A model generated the notes under the pieces. That model was not told where the DNA came from and searched no databases. It saw only the letters and a list, made by a program, of their open reading frames with translations. Below are positions 1 through 5,698 of a DNA stretch of 5,698 nt, one piece after another; positions within the stretch are counted from its first letter, which is position 1, and every line of letters starts with the position of its first letter. The translations under genes were made by a program, and so were the position numbers. Source of the DNA: Gammaproteobacteria bacterium (GTDB lineage Bacteria; Pseudomonadota; Gammaproteobacteria; Arenicellales; Poriferihabitantaceae). The stretch spans positions 1-5,698 of the forward strand of contig JAHRAW010000148.1 of assembly GCA_020027415.1 (NCBI GenBank), written 5' to 3'.

Positions 1-1
1 C

Positions 2-58
2 TCGCTGATTGTGGGGCTGAGCATAATCGCATTCGCCATGGTCAAGATATTTTTTTGA
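2..58 (+). CDS. C-terminal fragment of a probable membrane protein (cut by left edge)
   Basis: Reading plus-strand frame 2 from the window edge gives 18 residues ending in TGA: SLIVGLSIIAFAMVKIFF. All but a few residues are hydrophobic, with a single Lys three residues from the end, which is what the last transmembrane helix of an integral membrane protein looks like. Only this tail is visible, so the family cannot be named. It would converge on the dehydrogenase gene, whose stop lies 61 bases further on. A competing reading is a minus-strand ATG at 37-39 running off the edge, but it has no ribosome-binding site. The call rests on composition alone, and chance is possible over so short a stretch. 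Confidence 0.45.
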   Translation, partial: SLIVGLSIIAFAMVKIFF

Positions 59-60
59 CC
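40..60. repeat. Inverted repeat across the stop codon of the left-edge gene
   Basis: GGTCAA (40-45) is perfectly complementary to TTGACC (55-60), with a 9-base AT-rich spacer that includes part of a run of seven T (51-57). The arms span the TGA stop of the left-edge reading frame. It is not a classical terminator on the plus strand, because the T run lies inside the hairpin rather than after it. On the minus strand no T run follows it. Its function is unknown. Confidence 0.35.
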
Positions 61-119
61 GCCGCACTGCGCAGCGATTCATTGCCGTGTTGCCGCCACC
101 GCGCGCAATGCGCTGAGCG

Positions 120-1202
120 TTACTCAAACACAATCACATTGCGAATCACTTTATCTTGCCGCACTTCGTCAATCGCTTGATTAATCTGCGCCAGCGGATA
201 GCGGTTAGTAACTAACTCATCCAGTTTCAAACGCCCGTGGCGATATAACGCGAGCAGTTTGGGGATGTCTATGCGCAGCCGCGTGGAACCCATTTTACTG
301 CCGAGGATGCGTTGACTGGCGGCAGCCAACTCGGCGGCGTCCAACGAAACCAACTGCCCGGTGGGCGGCATGCCGACGATGGTTAAGGTGCCGGTCGGCG
401 CCAACCAAGCAAGCCCCTGCTGAATGGCGTCGGCGTTGCCGACGGCGACGAACACATACTCCAGCCCATTGCCGGCGCTGATTTCATGCACCATTTTGCG
501 CGCATCGTCGGTGGCGGAATTAACGCAATGCGTGGCGCCGAAATGTTTGGCGGTCGCCAGTTTGCGATCCACCACATCCACGGCGAGCAGCGGATGCGCG
601 CCGCAATAAGCCGCGCCTTGCACCGCATTGAGCCCCACCCCGCCGCAGCCGAGCACCGCGGCGCTGGCGTTGGCGGGCATTTTGGCGGTGTTGGTCACCG
701 CGCCGAAGCCGGTAATCACGCCGCATGACAGCAGCGAAGCGACCTCAAAAGGCAACTCATCCGCAATTACCGCCAACTGCGATTGCTCCACCACGCTGTA
801 TTCCGCGAACGCCGCCGTGCGCAGCCCTTGCTTGATCGTAGTGCCGGCGCGATTGCGCAGGCGCGGTTCGCGGTCCAGCGGAAACCGAGTTTGACACGCG
901 TGCAGATTGCCGTTTTCACAAGGAGCGCAATAACCGCACGAGCGCAACAGCGTCACCAACACGCGGTCGCCAGCGCGCACCGAATGCACACCGGCGCCGA
1001 TTTCCACCACCACGCCGCTCGCTTCATGCCCGAAAATCTGCGGCAGTTTGCCGCCCCACCCGCCGTCCATATAAGTGAGGTCGGAATGGCAAATTGCGCA
1101 GGCGGCGATTTTCACCAACACCTCGCCGGCTTGCGGCGGCGCCAAAGCCACCTCTTCAATTACTAACGGCGCGTTGAATTCATAACAAACTGCGGCTTTC
1201 AT
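120..1202 (-). CDS. Zinc-dependent alcohol dehydrogenase (MDR superfamily), NAD-type
   Basis: This 360-residue cytoplasmic enzyme should oxidise an alcohol or reduce the matching aldehyde or ketone; the substrate cannot be read from sequence. The N-terminal catalytic domain carries catalytic-zinc ligands Cys38 (in AICHSD), His59-Glu60 (in FGHE) and Cys160 (in LLSCGVITG). The structural-zinc lobe is complete, with Cys89, Cys92, Cys95 and Cys103 in C-x2-C-x2-C-x7-C spacing. The Rossmann fold shows GCGGVG at 185-190, followed by Asp209 at the end of the second strand, which in this superfamily favours NAD over NADP. The C-terminal part (GSKMGSTRLR, RLKLDELV, RNVIVF) matches zinc-binding dehydrogenases related to class III enzymes. 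Length is normal and no key residue is missing. The start is fixed by AGGAG five bases upstream of ATG. It lies 97 bases downstream of coq7 on the same strand, and co-transcription is possible but not shown. Confidence 0.93.
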   Translation of the reverse strand: MKAAVCYEFNAPLVIEEVALAPPQAGEVLVKIAACAICHSDLTYMDGGWGGKLPQIFGHEASGVVVEIGAGVHSVRAGDRVLVTLLRSCGYCAPCENGNLHACQTRFPLDREPRLRNRAGTTIKQGLRTAAFAEYSVVEQSQLAVIADELPFEVASLLSCGVITGFGAVTNTAKMPANASAAVLGCGGVGLNAVQGAAYCGAHPLLAVDVVDRKLATAKHFGATHCVNSATDDARKMVHEISAGNGLEYVFVAVGNADAIQQGLAWLAPTGTLTIVGMPPTGQLVSLDAAELAAASQRILGSKMGSTRLRIDIPKLLALYRHGRLKLDELVTNRYPLAQINQAIDEVRQDKVIRNVIVFE

Positions 1203-1207
1203 GGAAT

Positions 1208-1212
1208 CTCCT
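1208..1212 (-). promoter_or_regulatory. Ribosome-binding site of the alcohol dehydrogenase
   Basis: Read on the minus strand this is AGGAG, five bases before the ATG at 1200-1202. It is the strongest Shine-Dalgarno sequence in front of any gene in the window and settles the dehydrogenase start. Confidence 0.8.
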
Positions 1213-1240
1213 GCGATGAATTTGCCGCCGGCGGTAGCGT

Positions 1241-1268
1241 GAATGGCGAATGGTAAATGGCAAGCGGC
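1241..1268. repeat. Four tandem copies of a degenerate 7-base repeat (GAATGGC type)
   Basis: On the plus strand four units follow one another without gaps: GAATGGC, GAATGGT, AAATGGC, AAGCGGC. They lie in the gap between coq7 and the dehydrogenase, 39-66 bases upstream of the dehydrogenase ATG and therefore probably inside its leader or promoter. A shorter patch of the same unit occurs upstream of coq7 (2020-2033). Such short tandem heptamers can arise by slippage; a regulatory role is not shown. Confidence 0.5.
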
Positions 1269-1290
1269 AAACGCGACGAATGCGCTGCGG

Positions 1291-1310
1291 TTAAACCCAA
1301 TTTAAACCCA
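1291..1310. repeat. 9-base direct repeat overlapping the coq7 stop codon
   Basis: TTAAACCCA occurs at 1291-1299 and again at 1302-1310, an 11-base period. The right copy contains the coq7 stop (TTA at 1302-1304, read as TAA on the minus strand) and the preceding Val and Trp codons; the left copy lies just past the end of the gene. It looks like a small local duplication. Confidence 0.4.
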
Positions 1311-1973
1311 GTAGGCGGTGGCAGTCATGCCTTTCGCCGCTAATTTCATCAATCGTTTAACCGGCGGCGGCAATTCCGCGGCGCCGGCGGCGAGCGCGGC
1401 TTCGGCGTGCGCGTTTTCATCTTGCTTCATCTGCGCCACCACCGCGCGCGAACGCGCATCCTTGGTCGGCAGTTTGCCGAGATGGCTTTCCAGATGCGCC
1501 ACCACCTGCCGTTCGGTTTCGGCGACAAAACCCAAATTCCACCGATCGCCGACCAACCCCGCGGCGCCGCCGATGGTGAAGGCGCCAAGCCACCACAGCG
1601 GATTAAGCAAACTCTTGCGCGCGCCCAATTCCTGCATGCGCCGTTCGCACCAAGCGAGGTGGTCGGCTTCTTCGTGCGCGGCTTGTTGCATGCGGGCGCG
1701 AAGGCGCGGGTCGCGCGCGGTCATCGCCTGACTGCGATACAACGCCTGCGCGCAAACCTCACCGACATGATTGACGCGCATATACCGCCCGGCTTGCCGC
1801 CGCTCGGGCGCGCTCAGCGCAGCCTCGCCCACCCCCGCCGCCGGAAAGGCACGCGCCGCGCCGGGCTTAGATTGGGTATGCGCCGCGCCAAAGGTTTCGT
1901 GCGCGGTTTGCAGCGCGCGGGAAATGCCCAGCAGCAGGCGATCGGTGCGGTCATAGTGGCGCGGGTTGATCAT
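1302..1973 (-). CDS. coq7: 3-demethoxyubiquinol 3-hydroxylase (Coq7 family), di-iron
   Basis: Coq7 performs the next-to-last step of ubiquinone synthesis, the O2-dependent hydroxylation of demethoxyubiquinol, at the cytoplasmic face of the membrane; the methyltransferase UbiG then finishes the ring. From the ATG at 1971-1973 the product is 223 residues. The carboxylate-bridged di-iron ligands are all visible: Glu72 (NHVGEV), Glu102 and His105 (EADH), Glu154 (ETERQV), Glu186 and His189 (ENAH). The first two ligand gaps (30 and 52 residues) equal those of human COQ7. A moderately hydrophobic stretch around 125-141 (NPLWWLGAFTIGGAAGL) fits the membrane-contacting helix of the family. The frame stays open to an ATG at 2079-2081, but those 36 extra residues resemble nothing in the family and their ATG sits beside a palindromic repeat, so the inner start is preferred even though its ribosome-binding site (AGTAAAG) is weak. 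Neighbouring genes have no link to quinone synthesis. Confidence 0.95.
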   Translation of the reverse strand: MINPRHYDRTDRLLLGISRALQTAHETFGAAHTQSKPGAARAFPAAGVGEAALSAPERRQAGRYMRVNHVGEVCAQALYRSQAMTARDPRLRARMQQAAHEEADHLAWCERRMQELGARKSLLNPLWWLGAFTIGGAAGLVGDRWNLGFVAETERQVVAHLESHLGKLPTKDARSRAVVAQMKQDENAHAEAALAAGAAELPPPVKRLMKLAAKGMTATAYWV

Positions 1974-2019
1974 CGCTTTACTGTAACATTGACGATTGCT
2001 TAATGGAAAGCAAATCTGC

Positions 2020-2033
2020 GAATGGCAAATGCG
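2020..2033. repeat. Second patch of the 7-base repeat, upstream of coq7
   Basis: Two adjoining heptamers on the plus strand, GAATGGC and AAATGCG, match the unit seen at 1241-1268. They lie 47-60 bases before the coq7 ATG, nearly the same placement as the first patch relative to the dehydrogenase. Two imperfect copies could be chance. Confidence 0.35.
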
Positions 2034-2080
2034 GTCAACAAACCGCCACCTTGCCGCCCGGCCCAACCTGACCTTCGTCA

Positions 2081-2097
2081 TTCCCGCGAAGCGGGAA
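2081..2097. repeat. Short palindrome TTCCCGC-GAA-GCGGGAA, dispersed-repeat type
   Basis: Seven-base perfect arms flank a 3-base loop, preceded by TTCGTCA. Palindromes built on CATTCCCGC/GCGGGAA are common as dispersed intergenic elements in many proteobacteria. No T run follows on either strand, so it is not a canonical terminator. Related arms recur at 5503-5509 and 5550-5556 in this window. Confidence 0.6.
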
Positions 2098-2103
2098 ACT
2101 CAT

Positions 2104-2153
2104 TAGTAAAGCAAAAGAGAAGATTCCCTAGTAAAGCAAAAGAGAAGATTCCA
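2104..2153. repeat. Two-copy 25-base tandem duplication
   Basis: The unit begins TAGTAAAGCAAAAG and ends AAGATTCC plus one variable base. Copy one is 2104-2128 and copy two 2129-2153; the first 24 bases are identical and only the last differs (C against A). Near identity implies a recent duplication. It lies between the cyclase stop and the palindrome at 2081-2097, in non-coding sequence, so the copy number could vary between strains. Confidence 0.9.
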
Positions 2154-2181
2154 GATTAAAACATTGGGCGGCAACGCTAAA

Positions 2182-5100
2182 TTAATTTTTCCGCGGGTCG
2201 GCATGATCAATCAACGGAATGGATGCGGCGGCATCGCAGTTGCGCGGCGCGCCTTGCAAGCGATCGCGTATCAACCAGGCTTGTTGCGCGGTAGCGGTTT
2301 CCAAGCCTATGTTGCGCCAACGCGCAATCTCGGCGGCGCTCGCCAACTCGCCGTGCGTGGCGGCTTCCACTTGGATGGCTAACAGCGGCGCGCGCGACCA
2401 TTCTTCACCAAACTGCTGCACCATTGCCAACGCCTGCTGCGTGGCGCGCAACGCCGCCGCGTAATTTTTGCCGGCGATGTGCGCTTCCGCCAACACGCCA
2501 TAAAAATAAGGCAGAAACAATTTACCGTAGTTGTCGGCGTAGTTTTGCAAGTGCCGTTGCATCCGGTCGGTTTGCGCGGCGGCGCCATGCCGCGCGGCAT
2601 GATGAAAAGCGAGAAAGATCTTGCCGGCCGCCAACAAACCTTCAAACCCGTGCGCGGTTGACAACGCCACGGTCTCTTCGGCAAACGCTTTGAGCGCCTC
2701 CCAATCGCCGGCGATTTGCTGATACATTGCCGCCACGCGCAACGTTTCCGCCACCGTATAGGGATGATTGGTGGCGCGCGCCACCGCCACCGAGCGATGC
2801 ATGGCGGCGCGCGAGGTCGGCGTTTTGTTGAGGATTAATGCGTTGATCGCGCCCAAGCCTTGCAGCGTTACATACGGGTCTTGCCCGAACCGAACGCCCA
2901 TGTTTTGATCGCGGTGTTGATCATACAAGCGCACCGCTTTATCGTAGAAATGCTCGGCGGCGGCAAATTTTCCGCTCACCATGCGCGTCATGCCTTGCAA
3001 CCCATAAGCGGTCATCATCAATTTCGCATCCGCCGATTTTTCACTGAGCAATTTGAGTTTCACCGCCACTCGCAACGCTTTGGAAAAGTCCGCTTGCGAA
3101 ACCAAGCAACGCCATAGCCCGTATAACGCAGTCCAAGTTTGTTGCTCGCTGGCGGCGGCTTCGGCGAGCGCCAAGGCTTGTTCATAAGACTGCATAACTT
3201 GCGCGCCGTGATAGCCGCTGCGCGCGGTCAACGCCACGCCTAAATTCAGCCGCAACGACAACTCACAGCGATGGCGATGCGCATCGTCGGGCAGTTTTTC
3301 CAGCAATGCCAAACCACGCGCAAGCCGCTCCAACGCTTCGTTGATGGCGGATTTAGCAATCGCTTGGCGGGCGGCGCGCAGCCATAAATCCACCGCCTTA
3401 TCCACGCGCTCGGTGTGGCTATAGTGTTCGGCGATCCACTCCGGGTGTTGCCGCGCAAGGTCGGGGTTGTCTTGCAACAGCAGTTCAACGATTTGTAAAT
3501 GGTATTGCTGGCGGGTTTTTCTGAGCAGGGAATAGTACGCGGCGTCTTGGAACAAGGCATGGCGAAATTGATAATAGTCTTCGCTTGCTTCGGGTTGCGC
3601 GGCGACCACCGCAATCAACTCGGCTTCCAGCAGGGTGTCCATGCCGGCATCCGCATCAATGCCGTTTTTGGCGGCGATTTTGCTGCTTAATGAATAGCGG
3701 AAGTCGTTGCCGAAAACCGCCACCAACTGCGCGAAGGCTTTGGCTTCGCCCAACTGGTCAAGGCGCGCGTTCAAGGAATCTTGCAAGGTGTCGGGAATGG
3801 TGAACTGCGCGGTAAAGTTGACCGCGCGGTCGTGGTCGTCGCGGTCGTTAATTTGCCCATGGTCAAGTTGACTGAGCAAGTGCTGACTGGTTTCCTCCAA
3901 GAACAGCGGCACGCCGCCGCTTTTGCGAATCAAGGCTTGCTGAATTGGGCGCGGCAATTGCTGCGCGCCGCATACCGATTCAATCAAACGCGCCGATTCT
4001 TCCGCATCCAAGCCGCCCAATTGGATATGGATTAACGCCGCCGATTCCGCCGCCGACCACGGCGCGACAAAGCCGCTGCGCGAAGTAAAAATGGCGAGCA
4101 GTTTTTCGGCGCGGGCGCGGGCAATCAAGGCGGTGAGAACTTCCAGCGTGGACGGATCCGCCCAATGCAAATCCTCAACCACCAACAACAACGGATGCAA
4201 ACGCGATAAGCGGATGACAACGGTGGCCAGCGCCTGCACCGAGCGACGATGTTTTTCTTCGCCGCCGAGGTTGAGAGCCGCATGCCCCGGCGGCATGGGA
4301 ATGGCTAATAACTCGCTGAACAGCGCGTGTTCATCCTGTCCGTCCAAACCGATTTCACGCATGGCTTGGTGAATGTTGTCGCGTTTCGTGGTCAGGTCGT
4401 CTTGCGCGCCGATTTGCCGCCAGCGATGCGTTTCGTTGATAATCGGTTTGAAAGGAGTGGTGCGAAAATACGGCGAACAATGGATGCGCAGCCGATGCAA
4501 ACTTTGCTTAGGAATGGTTTTTTCAAACGCACGAATCAGCCGCGACTTGCCGATGCCGGGATCGCCGCTGACATGCAGAATGCAACCACGCCCGCGCCGC
4601 GCTTGCGCATAATAATGTTGCAAACTTTGCAATTCAGGTTGCCGGCTGATAAACCGCGTGGTGACTCGTTTCAGCGAAGCGCGCGCGCGGCTTTGATAAG
4701 GTCGCGCGCACAAGATTTGCCACGCGCTCACCGGTTGCGCAAACCCTTTGACGCGATGTTCGCCACGGTCGCGGAACTTGAACGCGGCGCCCACTAACCG
4801 CCGAGTGCGCAGCGCGGTCAGCACCGTGTTCGGTTCGGCTAACCCCTGCAGGCGGGCGGCAAGGTTGGGGGCTTCGCCAAAAATCAATTCGTCTTGGTCG
4901 CGCGCGGCGCCGGCGCGTTCGCCGACCACCACCAACCCAGTGGCGATGCCGACGCGAATTTTAATCGGCTGGCGTCCGCGCCAATGCGCCGCAGCGTTGT
5001 TGCGCTGGGTCTGGGCGACCATTTCCATGCCGGCGTGCGCCGCATGCTGCGGCGCGAATTCATTCGCATAAGGATGCCCAAACAACACCAAAATGCCGTC

Positions 5101-5313
5101 GCCTAAATAGTTGGCGATATGCCCATGGTGCTTGTGGGAAACTTCGCCGCACAGCGTTTGGAACACCCGAATTTCATCGGCGAGGTCTTCCGGATCCAAG
5201 CACACCGCGCGCGCGGTATAGTCAACTACATCGCAGAACAGCACCGTCACTTGCTTGCGCACCGGCTGCGGAAACCAAGTTGCCGGGTGCGGCGGAGTGG
5301 ATTCGCTCACCAT
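2182..5313 (-). CDS. Class III nucleotide cyclase / STAND-type ATPase / TPR signalling protein
   Basis: This 1,043-residue soluble protein has no signal peptide or membrane helix. Residues about 17-200 form a class III cyclase domain: metal-binding Asp28 (LFCDVVDYT) and Asp72 (YLGDG), and transition-state Asn150 and Arg154 (APNLAARL). The purine-selecting Lys position is Asn68, so the product (cAMP, cGMP or none) is uncertain. Residues about 223-430 are an AAA_16-like NTPase with Walker A SGDPGIGKS (249-257) and Walker B LLLVVEDLHWAD (375-386). A helical/winged-helix part follows, with IPDTLQDSLNARLDQL at 506-521 and the conserved YQFRHALFQDAAY near 581-593. Residues about 625-1000 are TPR-like helical repeats, probably a sensing or protein-docking surface. 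This order is common in proteobacterial cyclase-ATPase fusions; the signal is unknown. An in-frame TAG at 5317-5319 rules out a longer protein; the ATG at 5311-5313 lacks a clear Shine-Dalgarno sequence. The gene is intact. Confidence 0.92.
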   Translation of the reverse strand: MVSESTPPHPATWFPQPVRKQVTVLFCDVVDYTARAVCLDPEDLADEIRVFQTLCGEVSHKHHGHIANYLGDGILVLFGHPYANEFAPQHAAHAGMEMVAQTQRNNAAAHWRGRQPIKIRVGIATGLVVVGERAGAARDQDELIFGEAPNLAARLQGLAEPNTVLTALRTRRLVGAAFKFRDRGEHRVKGFAQPVSAWQILCARPYQSRARASLKRVTTRFISRQPELQSLQHYYAQARRGRGCILHVSGDPGIGKSRLIRAFEKTIPKQSLHRLRIHCSPYFRTTPFKPIINETHRWRQIGAQDDLTTKRDNIHQAMREIGLDGQDEHALFSELLAIPMPPGHAALNLGGEEKHRRSVQALATVVIRLSRLHPLLLVVEDLHWADPSTLEVLTALIARARAEKLLAIFTSRSGFVAPWSAAESAALIHIQLGGLDAEESARLIESVCGAQQLPRPIQQALIRKSGGVPLFLEETSQHLLSQLDHGQINDRDDHDRAVNFTAQFTIPDTLQDSLNARLDQLGEAKAFAQLVAVFGNDFRYSLSSKIAAKNGIDADAGMDTLLEAELIAVVAAQPEASEDYYQFRHALFQDAAYYSLLRKTRQQYHLQIVELLLQDNPDLARQHPEWIAEHYSHTERVDKAVDLWLRAARQAIAKSAINEALERLARGLALLEKLPDDAHRHRCELSLRLNLGVALTARSGYHGAQVMQSYEQALALAEAAASEQQTWTALYGLWRCLVSQADFSKALRVAVKLKLLSEKSADAKLMMTAYGLQGMTRMVSGKFAAAEHFYDKAVRLYDQHRDQNMGVRFGQDPYVTLQGLGAINALILNKTPTSRAAMHRSVAVARATNHPYTVAETLRVAAMYQQIAGDWEALKAFAEETVALSTAHGFEGLLAAGKIFLAFHHAARHGAAAQTDRMQRHLQNYADNYGKLFLPYFYGVLAEAHIAGKNYAAALRATQQALAMVQQFGEEWSRAPLLAIQVEAATHGELASAAEIARWRNIGLETATAQQAWLIRDRLQGAPRNCDAAASIPLIDHADPRKN

Positions 5314-5460
5314 GGGCTAACTGCTTGGTTGCGGCACGGCGCGTTAGGAGAAGAAGGGAGTTCAGTTACCCGGGAATGAGCGCGCGGTGGCGACTGGCGA
5401 ACAAGATTGAAACTCGTTATCGGCGTCACACCCCAACCGGAAAACCTACGAAGGCAAGCG

Positions 5461-5466
5461 AGTATA
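5461..5466 (-). promoter_or_regulatory. Candidate -10 box for the cyclase gene
   Basis: The minus strand reads TATACT, five of six matches to the sigma-70 consensus, within TTGGGTATACTCGC. The -35 region at 16-18 bases spacing (AGTCTT, CAGTCT, TCAGTC) is poor, so an activator may be needed or the match may be chance. The start of transcription would lie near 5454. Confidence 0.4.
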
Positions 5467-5502
5467 CCCAATTTAGCGGTGAAAGACTGACTTTAGCCGC
5501 CA

Positions 5503-5556
5503 TTCCCGCAGTTCCCCGCTTAAATCTTGCGGGGCAGGCTTAACCGATCGCGGGAA
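5503..5556. repeat. Nested inverted repeats upstream of the cyclase gene
   Basis: The outer arms TTCCCGC (5503-5509) and GCGGGAA (5550-5556) enclose the inner arms CCCCGC (5514-5519) and GCGGGG (5529-5534), whose loop is 9 bases. GCTTAA also occurs twice, at 5518-5523 and 5538-5543. The outer arms equal those of the palindrome at 2081-2097, as if one such element had been split by an insertion. There is no T run, so it is unlikely to be a terminator. Confidence 0.5.
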
Positions 5557-5642
5557 AGACGGAGTGGGGGGTGACCGCAGGAATATCGAAGCGCCCCGCG
5601 CGAATCCCACCGCAGATACAACAGCATTGTCCCGTTTTATGC

Positions 5643-5671
5643 TTGCCAAAACACCAACAAAAGAGTATCTT
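5643..5671 (+). promoter_or_regulatory. Candidate sigma-70 promoter facing out of the right edge
   Basis: TTGCCA (5643-5648) and TATCTT (5666-5671) are separated by exactly 17 bases, with five and four of six consensus matches. The spacer is A-rich. Transcription would start near 5678 and leave the window to the right, so the transcript is unseen. It is the best complete -35/-10 pair I found in the window. Confidence 0.5.
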
Positions 5672-5698
5672 CTTAATTCAGGCACGCCATCGGCGTAC

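Larger units (their letters stand above)
1974..2181. other. Repeat-rich intergenic region upstream of coq7
   Basis: These 208 bases separate the cyclase stop from the coq7 start. They hold a short heptamer patch (2020-2033), a TTCCCGC/GCGGGAA palindrome (2081-2097) and a 25-base tandem duplication (2104-2153). On the minus strand a TTGACC (2033-2038) could serve as a -35 box for coq7, but no good -10 box follows at the right distance. No intrinsic terminator with a T run is visible after the cyclase gene, so read-through into coq7 cannot be excluded. Confidence 0.6.
5314..5698. other. Non-coding, probably divergent control region
   Basis: No reading frame here looks like a real protein. The stretch holds a leftward -10 box (5461-5466), nested inverted repeats (5503-5556) and a rightward -35/-10 pair (5643-5671). 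The cyclase leader, if transcription begins near 5454, would be about 140 bases. The arrangement suggests a divergent promoter region between the cyclase gene and an unseen feature to the right. No tRNA or known riboswitch was recognised. Confidence 0.55.

Noticed and set aside
59..119. Bidirectional terminator between the convergent genes
   Set aside because: Only short GC stems such as GCGC-AAT-GCGC are present and none is followed by a T run in either direction.
1407..2003. Long plus-strand frame (198 residues) opposite coq7
   Set aside because: It is rich in Arg, Ala, His and Gly, as expected for the antisense of a GC-rich gene, and it lies over a clear coq7.
1974..2081. N-terminal extension of coq7 to the ATG at 2079-2081 (36 more residues)
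   Set aside because: The extra residues do not resemble Coq7 proteins, the upstream ATG abuts a palindromic repeat, and the stretch includes a heptamer patch. The inner ATG gives a family-like N-terminus.
4327..4797. Plus-strand frame (156 residues) opposite the cyclase gene
   Set aside because: It is antisense to the conserved Walker A region of a clear gene and shows no domain or start signal of its own.
5377..5543. Plus-strand frame of about 55 basic residues starting MSARWRLANK, with GGGAG upstream
   Set aside because: The purine-rich site is too far from the ATG, the frame overlaps the cyclase -10 box and an inverted repeat, and it resembles no known protein.
5560..5640. tRNA-like T-arm sequence (CGAATCCCACC)
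   Set aside because: No acceptor, anticodon or D-arm pairing could be drawn around it on either strand.
5473..5685. Minus-strand frame of 70 residues in the right-hand intergenic region
   Set aside because: It has no ribosome-binding site or recognisable domain, it covers the nested inverted repeats, and it overlaps candidate promoters on both strands.

Overview
The window reads as a stretch of proteobacterial chromosome, probably beta- or gammaproteobacterial. Coq7, a di-iron hydroxylase of aerobic ubiquinone synthesis, points to a ubiquinone-making proteobacterium. Its short form with a C-terminal -AYWV end looks like beta/gamma homologues. The taxonomy is inference: there is no rRNA or other marker gene here. 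Base composition is GC-rich throughout, and no gene stands out as foreign by eye.

Layout, left to right. The first 58 bases hold what looks like the hydrophobic C-terminal end of a plus-strand membrane protein cut by the window edge. It converges on three complete minus-strand genes: a zinc-dependent alcohol dehydrogenase (120-1202), coq7 (1302-1973) and a very large cyclase/STAND-ATPase/TPR signalling protein (2182-5313). Transcription of the three runs right to left, so the order is cyclase, coq7, adh. The gaps between them (208 and 97-99 bases) are repeat-rich rather than tight operon junctions: a 25-base tandem duplication, a small palindrome of the dispersed TTCCCGC/GCGGGAA type, and two patches of a degenerate 7-base repeat.

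The last 385 bases (5314-5698) hold no convincing gene. They look like a divergent control region. There is a TATACT -10 box facing left towards the cyclase gene, nested inverted repeats, and a good -35/-10 pair facing right at the very end, towards a gene or RNA outside the window.

The three genes do not form an obvious pathway. Coq7 is quinone biosynthesis, the dehydrogenase is NAD-linked alcohol/aldehyde oxidation, and the large protein is a soluble signalling ATPase with a nucleotide-cyclase head. The most notable feature is that the cyclase keeps both metal aspartates and the transition-state Asn/Arg but has Asn where adenylate cyclases usually carry the purine-selecting Lys. No clearly new multi-gene system is visible.
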